Shown here: piece by piece, positions 25,068 to 34,132 of the stretch
Layout: each line of letters begins with the position of its first letter
Position numbering within the stretch: the first letter of the stretch is position 1
From: Spirochaetia bacterium
GTDB lineage: Bacteria; Spirochaetota; Spirochaetia; CADAEX01
Reading direction: 5' to 3'
Length of the DNA: 64,000 bases
Assembly: GCA_017446885.1 (NCBI GenBank)
Contig: JAFSOR010000008.1
Span: forward strand, 115,635-179,634
Made by a program: the position numbers and the translations under genes
The notes under the pieces: generated by a model
The model's input: the letters and a program-made list of their open reading frames with translations, nothing else
Told to the model about the DNA's origin: nothing
Databases searched by the model: none

Positions 25068-26125
25068 CACTTCCTCCTCAGGTGAATCTTATAATTGGCA
25101 AAGAACTCGCTTCCAATTATGAAGAACAGAATTATTCCGGTGGTCACATCCGAGATATTGTCGCTAAGCCGGAACGCCTGGGCAATCTCGCCGCTTCCTT
25201 TCTGCAGGAATACGATAAGAAGGCTGGTCAGAATCATGCCGAACGGGTTGAACTTGGCAAGCCACGACACCAGGACTGCTGTAAAACCCTGCCCGCCGGC
25301 CAGGGTGGCAGATACAGTGTGGCCGGTCCCTGCGCACAGCAGGAATCCAGCAAGACCGCCTATAGCGCCACTTAGGCAGGCTGTGCGAAGTATAACTTTC
25401 TTGACATTGATGCCGATGTAGCGGGCAGTTTTCTCGCTTTCGCCCACGACAGAAATCTCGTAGCCCTGCTTGCTGTACTTGAGGTAGATGTACATAAGCA
25501 CTGTCAGCACAGCCACGGTAAGGATATTTATAAGATACCTCTGCCCGAAAAGGGGCGGAATCCAGCCGCACTGTGTCTGCCTGTTAAGCACGCCCATGAC
25601 GCTTGAGCCGTTGGGTACCCACACAGCTATGCAGAACTTGACCAGCTGGATTGCAACATAGTTCATCATAAGGGTAAAGAGAGTCTCGTTGGTGCCGAAC
25701 CTGGCCTTGAAGTAGCCCGGAATTCCAGCCCATATAAGGCCGGCCAGGACAGATGTCACAAGCATTACCAGTATAAGGAGCCAGCTGGGCCAGAGATCCT
25801 GGATATAGAACATGAATGCGGCACTTACCAGAGCCCCTATAAGCACCTGGCCTTCGGCACCCAGGTTCCAGAACTTCATTTTGAAAGCAGGGGTTACAGC
25901 CAGTGATATGCACAAAAGTATTGCTGTGTTCTGGAGCAGTGCCCAGAACTTGCGCTGGGTGGAGAAGCTCCCCTTGAACATTGCTATGTAGATGTCCAGC
26001 GGGTTAAGGCGTGTCATGATAAAAAGGACCAGTGCACACACTACCAGCGAAAGGAGTATGGCTATAACTTTTATTGCCACCGCCTTTTTTGCGGAGACAT
26101 CGGTGCGGCGGGTAATGTAAATCAT
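25067..26125 (-). CDS. Nucleoside ABC transporter permease 1
   Basis: This 352-aa permease has about ten helices and signature segments KMKFWNLGAEGQVLIGALVS (near residue 84), IPGYFKARFGTNETLFTLMM and INVKKVILRTACLSGAIGGL. The open frame extends to 26236, but ATG 26125 is preferred. It overlaps the ATPase stop by 4 nt (ATGA) and starts directly before the first hydrophobic helix, whereas the upstream extension is Arg/Gly-rich without family resemblance. It is partner of permease 2 in the heterodimeric channel. Confidence 0.9.
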   Translation of the reverse strand: MIYITRRTDVSAKKAVAIKVIAILLSLVVCALVLFIMTRLNPLDIYIAMFKGSFSTQRKFWALLQNTAILLCISLAVTPAFKMKFWNLGAEGQVLIGALVSAAFMFYIQDLWPSWLLILVMLVTSVLAGLIWAGIPGYFKARFGTNETLFTLMMNYVAIQLVKFCIAVWVPNGSSVMGVLNRQTQCGWIPPLFGQRYLINILTVAVLTVLMYIYLKYSKQGYEISVVGESEKTARYIGINVKKVILRTACLSGAIGGLAGFLLCAGTGHTVSATLAGGQGFTAVLVSWLAKFNPFGMILTSLLIVFLQKGSGEIAQAFRLSDNISDVTTGIILFFIIGSEFFANYKIHLRRK

Positions 26126-27639
26126 ATGCTGCCTCCAAGCCGGGTCATAAGGGCCCCCACTGTATGTTTGTCGGTCTGGCGGCATTTTACTATGCCGGAC
26201 ACCTTTCCGCCGCACAGCACCAGCACCTTGTCGCACAGCTCAAGAAGCACATCCAGGTCTTCGCCCACATATAAAACAGCCACCTGGCGCTCCTTCTGCA
26301 TATTTATCATCTCGTAGATTGTGTATGATGAATTTATATCAAGACCGCGGGTTGCATATGCTGTCATAAGAACGGTAGGTGCATTGGAAATTTCTCTGCC
26401 CACCAGCACTTTCTGCACATTGCCGCCCGAAAGCTTGCGCACCGGGGTGAACACGCTCGGAGTTATGACCTCCAGAAAGTCTACAACCTGCTTTGCCAGC
26501 TTGGTTGGGGATTTTCTGTCTGTGAACAGACCTTTCCCTTTTGTGTAGGAGCGGAGCATCATATTGTCCACCAGGTTCATGTTGCCTACCAGCCCCATGC
26601 CCAGACGGTCCTCGGGTACAAACGAGAGGGCAACACCCAGATCTTTTATCTTGATAGGGTCAAGCCCTATAAGCTGCTCTTCGGTTCCGTCATCCTTTAT
26701 AAAGCGGATGCTGCCGGACTGCACCGGCTGTAAGCCTGCTATAGCCTCAAGAAGCTCTTTCTGTCCGCAGCCCGAGATACCTGCTATGCCCAGAATCTCG
26801 CCCGAATTTGCATAGAACGAGACATTGTCCAGCTTCTTTATGCCATCCTGATCCACCACAGTAAGGTTTTCCACCACAAGCCGCTTTTGAGGGTCCACAG
26901 GGTCAGGACGCTCTATGTTAAGCGACACCTGGTGTCCAACCATCATGTTGGTCATCTCCTGTGCATTGGTATCGCTGGTCTTAAGGGTACCTATGTACTG
27001 TCCCTTGCGAAGCACAGCCACCCGGTCTGAGAGAGATTCAACCTCGTGCATCTTGTGGGTTATGATTACAATTGCCTTGCCGTCGTTACGCATATTACGG
27101 AGCACTGCGAAAAGACGGTCGGTCTCCTGTGGTGTAAGTACTGCGGTAGGTTCGTCCAGAATAAGGATGTCGGCACCCCGGTAAAGCACCTTTACTATCT
27201 CTACAGTCTGTTTCTGCGAGACAGTCATGTCGTAAACTTTCTGGTCGGGGTTCACCTCGAATCCATACTTCTGGCATATTTCCTGAATCTTCTTTTTTGT
27301 TCCGGCAAGATCCAGAGTCTTCCGTATTCCTAAAACAATGTTTTCCGCGGCTGTAAAGACATCCACCAGCTTGAAGTGCTGATGTATCATTCCAATCTTG
27401 TAGTCAAAAGCATCCTTAGGAGAGTTTATGACAGCTTCCTTTCCATCTATGAAAATCTGCCCGGAATCCTGATGATAGATGCCGGATATCATGTTCATAA
27501 GCGTGGTTTTGCCGCTTCCGTTCTCGCCTAAAAGAGCAAGTATCTCTCCCCTGTAGACAGAGAGAGATACCTTGTCGTTTGCTATGACACTGCCAAAGGT
27601 CTTGGTTATTTCTTTAAGCTCTATTGCAGGTACAGCCAC
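26122..27639 (-). CDS. Nucleoside ABC transporter ATP-binding protein (two ABC domains)
   Basis: The 505-aa protein has two nucleotide-binding domains, as in sugar and nucleoside importers. Domain 1 has Walker A LLGENGSGKTT (near residue 35), signature-like VSQKQTVEI and Walker B ILILDEPTAVLTP. Domain 2 has a degenerate Walker A (AGISGCGQKEL), LSGGNVQKVLVGRE, and a changed Walker B region, VLMTAYATRGLD, where relatives usually have a QPTRGLD core. An asymmetric pair with one active site is usual for this family. It is followed by the two permease genes with 4-nt overlaps and lies 16 nt after the binding-protein gene. Confidence 0.93.
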   Translation of the reverse strand: MAVPAIELKEITKTFGSVIANDKVSLSVYRGEILALLGENGSGKTTLMNMISGIYHQDSGQIFIDGKEAVINSPKDAFDYKIGMIHQHFKLVDVFTAAENIVLGIRKTLDLAGTKKKIQEICQKYGFEVNPDQKVYDMTVSQKQTVEIVKVLYRGADILILDEPTAVLTPQETDRLFAVLRNMRNDGKAIVIITHKMHEVESLSDRVAVLRKGQYIGTLKTSDTNAQEMTNMMVGHQVSLNIERPDPVDPQKRLVVENLTVVDQDGIKKLDNVSFYANSGEILGIAGISGCGQKELLEAIAGLQPVQSGSIRFIKDDGTEEQLIGLDPIKIKDLGVALSFVPEDRLGMGLVGNMNLVDNMMLRSYTKGKGLFTDRKSPTKLAKQVVDFLEVITPSVFTPVRKLSGGNVQKVLVGREISNAPTVLMTAYATRGLDINSSYTIYEMINMQKERQVAVLYVGEDLDVLLELCDKVLVLCGGKVSGIVKCRQTDKHTVGALMTRLGGSI

Positions 27640-27655
27640 GAAAAAATCCTAAAAA

Positions 27656-28870
27656 TCACTCGTATTTCTTAACGCCGTCGATAAGCATGTCGAAGTATGG
27701 TGCAGAGCGGAACTGCTCGCCGGACTCAACAAACACGCCGTTTACAATGACGTTGGTCTCGGGCTGGAAATCGCCCTTGTCGATAACGTCGGCCAGGTAC
27801 TCTGTAAGATGCTTTCCACCTACAGTGAATGCCTTGGTGTCGAATACATGGAGTTTGCCAGAAGCAAGATCTGCCTTAGCCTTCTCGATTGCCTCCTTGG
27901 TTCCCTTGGCTGCAATCTTCTCGTTAAGCTCGGTAAGCTCTACAGAGCCAGTGTCTACAGTTCCGCACCAGTCGGTTGCGAAGCTCTCGCCTTTGGCAAC
28001 TGCCTTGATTATCATCTCGTAGTATGGAGCCCAGTTGATTTTGGAAGAGATAAGAGCTGTGTTTGGTCCCAGGTTTATTGTGCTTACATTGTATGCAACG
28101 TTTGGAACGCCCCGCTCCTCACATGCCTTAGGAGCTCCCTCGGAGTCTGCATGCTGGCTGATGAAGATACAGCCGTTGTTGATGAGGGTCTCGGCACCTG
28201 TCTTCTCTTTTGCAATATCAAACCATGAGTTTGTGTAAGTAACTTCCATGGTTGCTGTAGGACATACATGGCGTGCTCCCAGGAAGAATGATGTGTATCC
28301 GGAGATTACCTCTGCATATGGATATGCTGCGATGTAACCGATCTTTGCCTTGTCGGCTGTGAACTTGCCTTCTGCAATCATCTCGTTGATTTTCATACCA
28401 GCTGCAATACCTGCCAGGAAGCGGCCTTCGTAGATAGATGCGAATGCGTTGTGGAAGTTTGCAACACCCTCTGTCCTGGACTTGGTTCCGGTTGCATGGC
28501 AGAACTGTACGTTCGGATACTCGCGTGCAGCCTGGATCATATATGTCTCGTGGCCGAAGCTGTCGGCAAATACGATGTTGCATCCTGCATCTGCCATATC
28601 ACATGCTGTCTCGTAGCAAGGAGCTCCTTCCTCCACATTCCACTTAAAGATAACCTGGCTGTCGGAAAGGCCAAGAGTCTTCTGCACCTCAAGTGCTGCC
28701 TGATAGAAGTTGTTGTCGTAAGTTGAAGATGCCGGATCGTGAAGGAAGATAAATCCAATCTTGACGTTGGCATACTCACCCTGTGCTGCTGCAGCTTGCT
28801 CTTTGGATCCGCCTGCGAAAGCAGAAGCTGCAACCAGTGCAACTAAACAGATCATCAAAAATTTTTTCAT
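27656..28870 (-). CDS. BMP-family purine-nucleoside-binding protein, PnrA-like
   Basis: This 404-aa periplasmic receptor of the Bmp/PnrA group has KIGFIFLHDPASSTYDNNFY, a central INNGCIFISQHADSEGAPKA near residue 235 and a C-terminal ESGEQFRSAPYFDMLIDGVK. The signal sequence ends SAFAGGSKEQ without a lipobox cysteine, unlike T. pallidum PnrA, so it is predicted to be a soluble periplasmic protein cleaved after Ala or Gly. It heads the operon that runs into the ATPase and permeases; xpt, 29 nt upstream, makes purine the likely cargo class. Binding of a specific nucleoside is not shown. Confidence 0.9.
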   Translation of the reverse strand: MKKFLMICLVALVAASAFAGGSKEQAAAAQGEYANVKIGFIFLHDPASSTYDNNFYQAALEVQKTLGLSDSQVIFKWNVEEGAPCYETACDMADAGCNIVFADSFGHETYMIQAAREYPNVQFCHATGTKSRTEGVANFHNAFASIYEGRFLAGIAAGMKINEMIAEGKFTADKAKIGYIAAYPYAEVISGYTSFFLGARHVCPTATMEVTYTNSWFDIAKEKTGAETLINNGCIFISQHADSEGAPKACEERGVPNVAYNVSTINLGPNTALISSKINWAPYYEMIIKAVAKGESFATDWCGTVDTGSVELTELNEKIAAKGTKEAIEKAKADLASGKLHVFDTKAFTVGGKHLTEYLADVIDKGDFQPETNVIVNGVFVESGEQFRSAPYFDMLIDGVKKYE

Positions 28871-28899
28871 TTTTCCCCTCTCTTATGTTTTTTTGGTCT

Positions 28900-29469
28900 T
28901 TATCTGAACGTAACAGAATTATCTGTTATCGATTCCACAATTGCCAGGGACTCCACCCTGATTCCTTTGGCCCGTATTCGTTTACCGCCATCCTGGAAGC
29001 CTTTTTCTATTGCGATTGCAGCCCCCACTACAACAGCATTGGCCTGTTTTACTATTTCAATAAGCCCCTCGAGTGCTGCTCCGTTTGCAAGGAAGTCGTC
29101 CACCAGGAGAACCCGCTCTCCCTCTTTCAAAAACTCAGCCGAAACCACTGCAGTATAGTCGTTGTTATGGGTGTAGGAATGAACAGGGGCAGTTAAAAGC
29201 TTGCCCGACAGGTTTGCCGACTGATGTTTTTTTGCAAATAGCACAGGAACCCCTATCTGTGTGGCTGCCGCAACAGCTATAGCAATGCCCGATGACTCGA
29301 TGGTGAGTATCTTGTCTATTTTTTCGTCTGAATATATTTTTGCTATCTCTTTGCCTATTTCCACAAGGAACGAAACGTCGATTTTCTGATTGAGGAATGA
29401 GTTTACTTTGATGATGCCGCCCGGAAGAATTGACCCCTCTTCCAAAATCTTCTTTTCCAGAGCTTCCAT
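28900..29469 (-). CDS. xpt: Xanthine phosphoribosyltransferase
   Basis: This 189-aa enzyme converts xanthine and PRPP to XMP. It begins MEALEKKILEEGSILPGGII, includes KVNSFLNQKIDV and the PRPP-binding loop VLLVDDFLANGAALEGL (near residue 124), and matches the length of the family. It is located immediately upstream of the PnrA-like binding protein, so salvage and uptake genes form one transcription unit. I found no purine-riboswitch-like fold in the short upstream stretch, most of which is a gene remnant. Confidence 0.93.
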   Translation of the reverse strand: MEALEKKILEEGSILPGGIIKVNSFLNQKIDVSFLVEIGKEIAKIYSDEKIDKILTIESSGIAIAVAAATQIGVPVLFAKKHQSANLSGKLLTAPVHSYTHNNDYTAVVSAEFLKEGERVLLVDDFLANGAALEGLIEIVKQANAVVVGAAIAIEKGFQDGGKRIRAKGIRVESLAIVESITDNSVTFR

Positions 29470-29500
29470 ATAAATATTATATTTCTATGTTAATTCAAAA

Positions 29501-29664
29501 TCAAGTGGATTGAAGCATGGAGGCAAAAATTTCTGCTGCATCGCCCACTAATTCTATACAGGGCCGCTTTTTTCGGCAAATGTGACCAGGACGGCCTGGG
29601 CGCAGTTGTAGCCGGAGCGGAAGTTCTCCATGGCTTCTTTTCTATATTCTTCTACTGTTTTCAT
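29501..29664 (-). pseudogene. Remnant of a C_GCAxxG_C_C-family redox protein gene with internal deletion
   Basis: From ATG 29664 the frame reads MKTVEEYRKEAMENFRSGYN followed by CAQAVLVTFAEKSG and stops at a TAG. This is the conserved N-terminal CAQAV motif of the C_GCAxxG_C_C family. Directly at that point a different frame continues RPCIELVGDAAEIFASMLQS to a TGA at 29503-29501, which looks like the family's C-terminus. The roughly 80-100 residues expected between the two, including the GCAxxG core, are missing. The junction is out of frame, so this is a decayed gene and not a short functional one. Confidence 0.65.
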
Positions 29665-29676
29665 ATTATTCCTCCA

Positions 29677-30507
29677 TCAATGACAGAATATCAGCACTGC
29701 GATTCCAAGCAGGATACGATATACTGCAAACGGGCGAAGGCTGAATTTTTTCAGGTAGTCCATAAAGAATTTTACCACCACCAAAGCTGTGATGAATGAA
29801 ACGATGGTGCCGAGGGTCAAAATGACCCACTGATATGCAGAAAATTCAAAGCCTGCTTTTAAAAGTTTAAATAATGAGGCTCCCATTATGGTCGGGATAC
29901 CCAGAAGGAACGAGAACTCGGCAGCCAGCGGACGGGCAAAGCCGCAGAACATGGCTCCTATTATAGTGCTGGCACTGCGTGACATGCCGGGCCACATTGC
30001 AAGGCACTGGAAAAGGCCTACAATCAGTGCCAGCCTGATATTGATCTCGGACGGTTCTGATATAGACCTGACCTGCGTCAGGCTGACACGATATTTGTCA
30101 GGCTTACGCTTGTCGGCCCTGGATTCGGCGATGAATATGAGCACAGCTCCAGTAATAAGGGCAATGGCCACGCTGATTGGGTTAAAAAGGTGTGCCTCCA
30201 TCCAGTCGTCTATGCAAATTCCGATTACAGCGGCCGGCAGGAACGCAATCAGTATAAGGCCCCACAGCTTCCATATCTGCCTGTTCTTTGCATCATCCTT
30301 CGTAAAAGGGGAAATATCGCTCCAGAAGTAGAAGACCACAGCCAGGATTGCTCCGAACTGAATGACTATGTTGAACATGTTCTCAAATGCAGGGTCTGAG
30401 AAGGTGAGCCAGCGTCCTGCAATAATCAGATGGCCAGTGGAGGAGACAGGGAGAAATTCGGTAAGCCCCTCGATTATCCCCAGAACAGCTGCAATAAACG
30501 CATCCAT
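29677..30507 (-). CDS. uppP: Undecaprenyl-diphosphatase
   Basis: This 276-aa BacA/UppP enzyme regenerates undecaprenyl phosphate for cell-wall and polysaccharide synthesis. The first active-site motif is GIIEGLTEFLPVSSTGHLI (residues 9-27) and the second is AMWPGMSRSASTIIGAM near 177. About eight helices are visible. It starts 9 nt after the antiporter stop in the same orientation. Confidence 0.96.
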   Translation of the reverse strand: MDAFIAAVLGIIEGLTEFLPVSSTGHLIIAGRWLTFSDPAFENMFNIVIQFGAILAVVFYFWSDISPFTKDDAKNRQIWKLWGLILIAFLPAAVIGICIDDWMEAHLFNPISVAIALITGAVLIFIAESRADKRKPDKYRVSLTQVRSISEPSEINIRLALIVGLFQCLAMWPGMSRSASTIIGAMFCGFARPLAAEFSFLLGIPTIMGASLFKLLKAGFEFSAYQWVILTLGTIVSFITALVVVKFFMDYLKKFSLRPFAVYRILLGIAVLIFCH

Positions 30508-30516
30508 AGTGTGCTC

Positions 30517-32241
30517 CTATCCTAAGCTTGCAAGCTTTTTCTGCAATGCCAGAACCTGTGACCGCAGATAACGCTGAACCGCAGGTTTTTCCATTACACC
30601 GCAGGCAATGCCATCTTTATCCACAATAGGAACCGCCTCGGTGTCGTAGGTCTCGAACAGCTTGTAAAGGTCTGGTATGGATGTATCCGGGGTGCAGGAG
30701 ACAGGGCTTTCCTCCATTATATCGAAAGCCATCACAGCTTGGGAGAACTCCAGCATCTGGATAGATTCCTGCAGGTTCTGCAGTGTGATAAGCCCTGCAA
30801 ATTTGCCATCCTGGTCCTTTACCACAAAGTTCTGGTTATGATGCTTGCTGAATGTGTCAAGCAGCGTGGTGAGTTTCTCGTACTCAGGCACTACAGTAAA
30901 ATGGTCCCTGTCGCATACCCTGATACCGCCCGATTCCACCTGGTAGACGTAGCACCCTTTCATTATGTCTTCTTCGGTTATGTCAAGACCGCATTCCCCG
31001 GCCTTGGTTACACCGTACTTTACGCAGATAGGGCCCACCAGCTGCACCACAAAGGTGGTGGCAGTGATTATAAGCATGATGGTAGGGCCTATGGTATCGG
31101 CAAAATCCTGCCCAGCGGCTATTGAAAGGCCGATTGCTACACCAGCCTGGGAAAGGAGGCAGTATGGAAGGTACTTGTACACAGTCTCGGGTGCATGGGT
31201 AAGCTTTGAGCCTATGCGTGCACCTATCGATTTACCCAAAGTCCTGCACAGGATGTAGAGCACTGCTATAAAGCCTATGTAGGCGGTGACGTTCCATATA
31301 TTGAGTTTTGCTCCCACCAGCACAAAGAAAAGTACATAGATAGGTGGTGTGAACTTCTCGGTCAGCGAGAACACGGGCCGGGTCTTGGCAGGAGCAAAGT
31401 TGACCATAAAGAAACCCAGCGACATGGCTGCCAGTATGTTGTCCAGGTTGAAGAATTCGCACAGCCCTGTGGAAAGAAGCAGGGAACCCAGCGAGAATGC
31501 CAGGATACGTCCTTCGTCCTTCATCACGTTGCGAATGAACATGCTTAGGAGAAAGCCGAACAGGGAGCCTACAATTATGGAGGCAAACACATCGTAGCCA
31601 AGCAGGGCTATCTGATACAGGAAAGAGCCGGCCCGGCTGCCCAGAAGGGCAGAGGCCACCGAGGCAGCCACCGCATAAAGGATAAGAGCCACTGCATCGT
31701 CCATGGCCACAATTCCATAAACAATGGTGGTAAGCGGACCCTTGGTGCGGTTTTCCCGGAGCACGTCGGTGGTAGCTGCCGGGGCTGTGGCCGATGATAT
31801 GGCGCCCAGTATGCTGCCCATGGCTATGGAGACAGGCACGTTGCCGGTTATTAGTATGGAGATGGCAGTTACAAGTATGGTAACCACGATGAAAGGAATA
31901 ACCGCCTCCATAATCAGTATGCCTACAAACTGCTTTCCATATTTTTTTATGGTGGCCATCTTGAGCTCGCCGCCTATCATAAAGCCTATCAGGGTAAGAG
32001 CCATGTTGGAAAGGGGCGTGAGTGTGGTGACCACGTCGGCATTCAGCACCTGCAGGCCCGACTGGCCTATAAGGATGCCTATGACAATATAGCCTACAAC
32101 CTGGGGAATCTTGAGCTTCTGGAACAGCCTGCCTCCTATGGCGCCCAGGAACAGGATTGTTCCCAGCATAAGAATCAGGTTTGCACTTTCCACAGAATCA
32201 AAGTGCATAAAGTTCGGAAGCAGGTCCCCAAGTGTCTGCAT
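30517..32241 (-). CDS. CPA2-family cation/proton antiporter with C-terminal CBS domains
   Basis: The 574-aa protein has a 12- or 13-helix Na+/H+ exchanger domain (about residues 20-405). KIPQVVGYIVIGILIGQSGL opens it; ISSATAPAATTDVLRE and VYGIVAMDDAVALILYA (the conserved Asp pair region) are typical of CPA2. It continues into two CBS-like modules (about 440-570: FVVKDQDGKFAGLITLQNL, and DTEAVPIVDKDGIACGVMEK), which usually sense adenine nucleotides. It lies directly after serS with a 5-nt gap. Confidence 0.9.
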   Translation of the reverse strand: MQTLGDLLPNFMHFDSVESANLILMLGTILFLGAIGGRLFQKLKIPQVVGYIVIGILIGQSGLQVLNADVVTTLTPLSNMALTLIGFMIGGELKMATIKKYGKQFVGILIMEAVIPFIVVTILVTAISILITGNVPVSIAMGSILGAISSATAPAATTDVLRENRTKGPLTTIVYGIVAMDDAVALILYAVAASVASALLGSRAGSFLYQIALLGYDVFASIIVGSLFGFLLSMFIRNVMKDEGRILAFSLGSLLLSTGLCEFFNLDNILAAMSLGFFMVNFAPAKTRPVFSLTEKFTPPIYVLFFVLVGAKLNIWNVTAYIGFIAVLYILCRTLGKSIGARIGSKLTHAPETVYKYLPYCLLSQAGVAIGLSIAAGQDFADTIGPTIMLIITATTFVVQLVGPICVKYGVTKAGECGLDITEEDIMKGCYVYQVESGGIRVCDRDHFTVVPEYEKLTTLLDTFSKHHNQNFVVKDQDGKFAGLITLQNLQESIQMLEFSQAVMAFDIMEESPVSCTPDTSIPDLYKLFETYDTEAVPIVDKDGIACGVMEKPAVQRYLRSQVLALQKKLASLG

Positions 32242-32246
32242 AAATC

Positions 32247-33515
32247 TTACTTCTTAGGACAGATTCTGTCGAATCCAGTATATGGCACCAGGTTCTTTGG
32301 AATAAGGATGGAACCGTCGGCCTGCTGGTTGTTTTCTATAATGGCAATCATAGCCCGGGTCAAAGCCATGGCTGTGCCGTTAAGCATATGCAGATAGGCG
32401 GTGCCGTTCTCGTCCTTGTACTTTATTCCAAGGCGGCGTGCCTGGAAGTCGGTGCAGTTTGATGTGCTGGTGATCTCACCATAGTCGCCGCGGCCAGGCA
32501 TCCAAGCCTCAAGGTCGTACTTGCGGTATGCGGATGCACCCAGGTCTCCGGTGCATGTATCAACTACGCGGTAAGGAACATCCAGACCTTGGAAGATCTT
32601 TTCCTCCACAGAGCGGATATACTGGTGCATCTCGTCAGATTTCTCAGGCAGACAGTAGATGAACATCTCCACCTTGGAGAACTGATGCACTCTGTAAAGT
32701 CCCTTGGAGAACTGGCCTGCAGCACCTGCCTCCCGGCGGAAGCAGTGAGAAAGGCCTGCCATCTTTATAGGAAGCTTGTTTGCATCTATAGTCTTGCCTG
32801 CAAAGTAGCCACCCAGTGTTATCTCGGCAGTTCCTACCAGACATGTGCCTGTTCCCTCGACTGTATAGATATTGCTTTCCTCGCCCCGCGGATTGAATCC
32901 GATGCCGGCAGCAACCTCTTCCTTGGCCACATCGGGGGTGATGAAGGGGGTAAAGCCCTCTTTCATGATTATGTCCATGACATAGCGGGTCAGCGCCAGC
33001 TCCAGGATCACAGCCTCGTTCTTAAGGTAGTAGAACTTGGTGCCTGAAACCCGGGTTGCTGTCTCAAAGTCCACCAGGTCCAGAGCCTCGCAAAGCTCCA
33101 CATGGTCCTTGGGCTGGAAGTCGAACTGAGGGATGTTGCCCCATTTCTTGACCTCAAGGTTCTCCTTGTCCTCTTTGCCGATAGGGGCATCGGGATGGGC
33201 CATGTTAGGAATATCCATCATAGCGGCCTTGAAAGCCTTGTCCTTCTCTTCAAATTCTTTCTCAAGAGAAGCTATGTCCTCTTTAAGCTTCTTGCCTTCT
33301 GCAATCAGGGCAGTGCGTACATCCTGCTCAAGCTTGCCCTTCATCTTGGCGGCGTTCTCGTTCCGCTGCTGGCGGAGTCCGTCCAGCTTCTGCTGCATGG
33401 CGTTCTTCTCGTCATAAAGCTTGACAACAAGGTCGGCATCGGCAACCATGTTCCTGTCTACAATGTTTTTCTTAACCTGCTCAAGGTGTTCCTTGATGAA
33501 TTTTATGTCTAACAT
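32247..33515 (-). CDS. serS: Serine--tRNA ligase
   Basis: This 422-aa class II aminoacyl-tRNA synthetase has an N-terminal antiparallel coiled coil that binds the tRNA variable arm (about residues 1-100, MLDIKFIKEHLEQVKKNIV). The catalytic core shows motif 2 HCFRREAGAAGQFSKGLYR (near 262), HQFSKVEMF, and motif 3 with GTAMALTRAMIAIIENNQQ near 380. The length and ends match bacterial SerRS. It is the first gene of a unit including the antiporter and uppP. Confidence 0.97.
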   Translation of the reverse strand: MLDIKFIKEHLEQVKKNIVDRNMVADADLVVKLYDEKNAMQQKLDGLRQQRNENAAKMKGKLEQDVRTALIAEGKKLKEDIASLEKEFEEKDKAFKAAMMDIPNMAHPDAPIGKEDKENLEVKKWGNIPQFDFQPKDHVELCEALDLVDFETATRVSGTKFYYLKNEAVILELALTRYVMDIIMKEGFTPFITPDVAKEEVAAGIGFNPRGEESNIYTVEGTGTCLVGTAEITLGGYFAGKTIDANKLPIKMAGLSHCFRREAGAAGQFSKGLYRVHQFSKVEMFIYCLPEKSDEMHQYIRSVEEKIFQGLDVPYRVVDTCTGDLGASAYRKYDLEAWMPGRGDYGEITSTSNCTDFQARRLGIKYKDENGTAYLHMLNGTAMALTRAMIAIIENNQQADGSILIPKNLVPYTGFDRICPKK

Positions 33516-33573
33516 ACTTTCATATTATACTTTTTTTTCTGTTTATGCTATACTATATTATGGAGGGCAAACT

Positions 33574-34131
33574 ATGAAGACCAACCTTGGAAAAAAGACA
33601 ATCCTGTATCCTATGCCAGTGCTTATGGTGGGAACCTACGACCAGAAAGGAAAACCCGACCTTATGGCTGCTGCCTGGGGCGGAATTTTCAACGACGGCA
33701 TGGTGTGTCTGTGCCTGGACAGAGGCCATAAGACAGTGACAAACCTGAAAGAGCGCAAAGCCTTTACTGTTGCGGTTGCAGACGAGAAAAATGTTGTGGC
33801 CTGCGACTATGTGGGAATTGTCTCTGCCTATGAAGTGCAGGATAAGGTGGCCAAGGCTGGGCTTACTGCTGTAAAGAGTGCCAATGTCGATGCCCCTGTT
33901 ATCGAAGAGCTTCCTCTGACTTTGGAATGCGAGCTGGTAAGCTACGATGACAACACAGAGCAGGCTGTGGGAAACATAGTGAATGTTTTAGCTGATGACA
34001 GTATTCTGACCGATGGCAAGGTGGATCCTGCAAAGCTGGGCGCCATAACATACGACCCTGTCCATCACACATACATAAAGCTGGGCCAGGTAGTAGGAAA
34101 AGCTTTCTCCGACGGCAAGAAACTTAAATAA
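33574..34131 (+). CDS. Flavin reductase-like (flavoredoxin-type) FMN-binding protein
   Basis: The 185-aa protein has a split beta-barrel fold: PMPVLMVGTYDQKGKPDLMA, AAWGGIF, LDRGHKTVTNLKERKAFTV and HTYIKLGQVVGKAF. ATG 33574 is chosen because GGAGGG at 33562-33567 precedes it; the open frame extends upstream to 33421 but that part is antisense to serS. The family binds FMN and serves as a flavin reductase or electron carrier. It is divergent from serS and convergent with the M20 peptidase gene, with 1 nt between stops. Confidence 0.9.
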   Translation: MKTNLGKKTILYPMPVLMVGTYDQKGKPDLMAAAWGGIFNDGMVCLCLDRGHKTVTNLKERKAFTVAVADEKNVVACDYVGIVSAYEVQDKVAKAGLTAVKSANVDAPVIEELPLTLECELVSYDDNTEQAVGNIVNVLADDSILTDGKVDPAKLGAITYDPVHHTYIKLGQVVGKAFSDGKKLK

Positions 34132-34132
34132 G

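Noticed and set aside
25067..26236. Longer version of ABC permease 1 starting at 26236
   Set aside because: It would overlap the ATPase gene by 115 nt and add an Arg/Gly-rich stretch; the ATGA-coupled ATG at 26125 is better.
29470..29676. Purine riboswitch upstream of xpt
   Set aside because: The sequence is explained by a decayed C_GCAxxG_C_C gene and shows no three-way-junction pattern that I could recognise.
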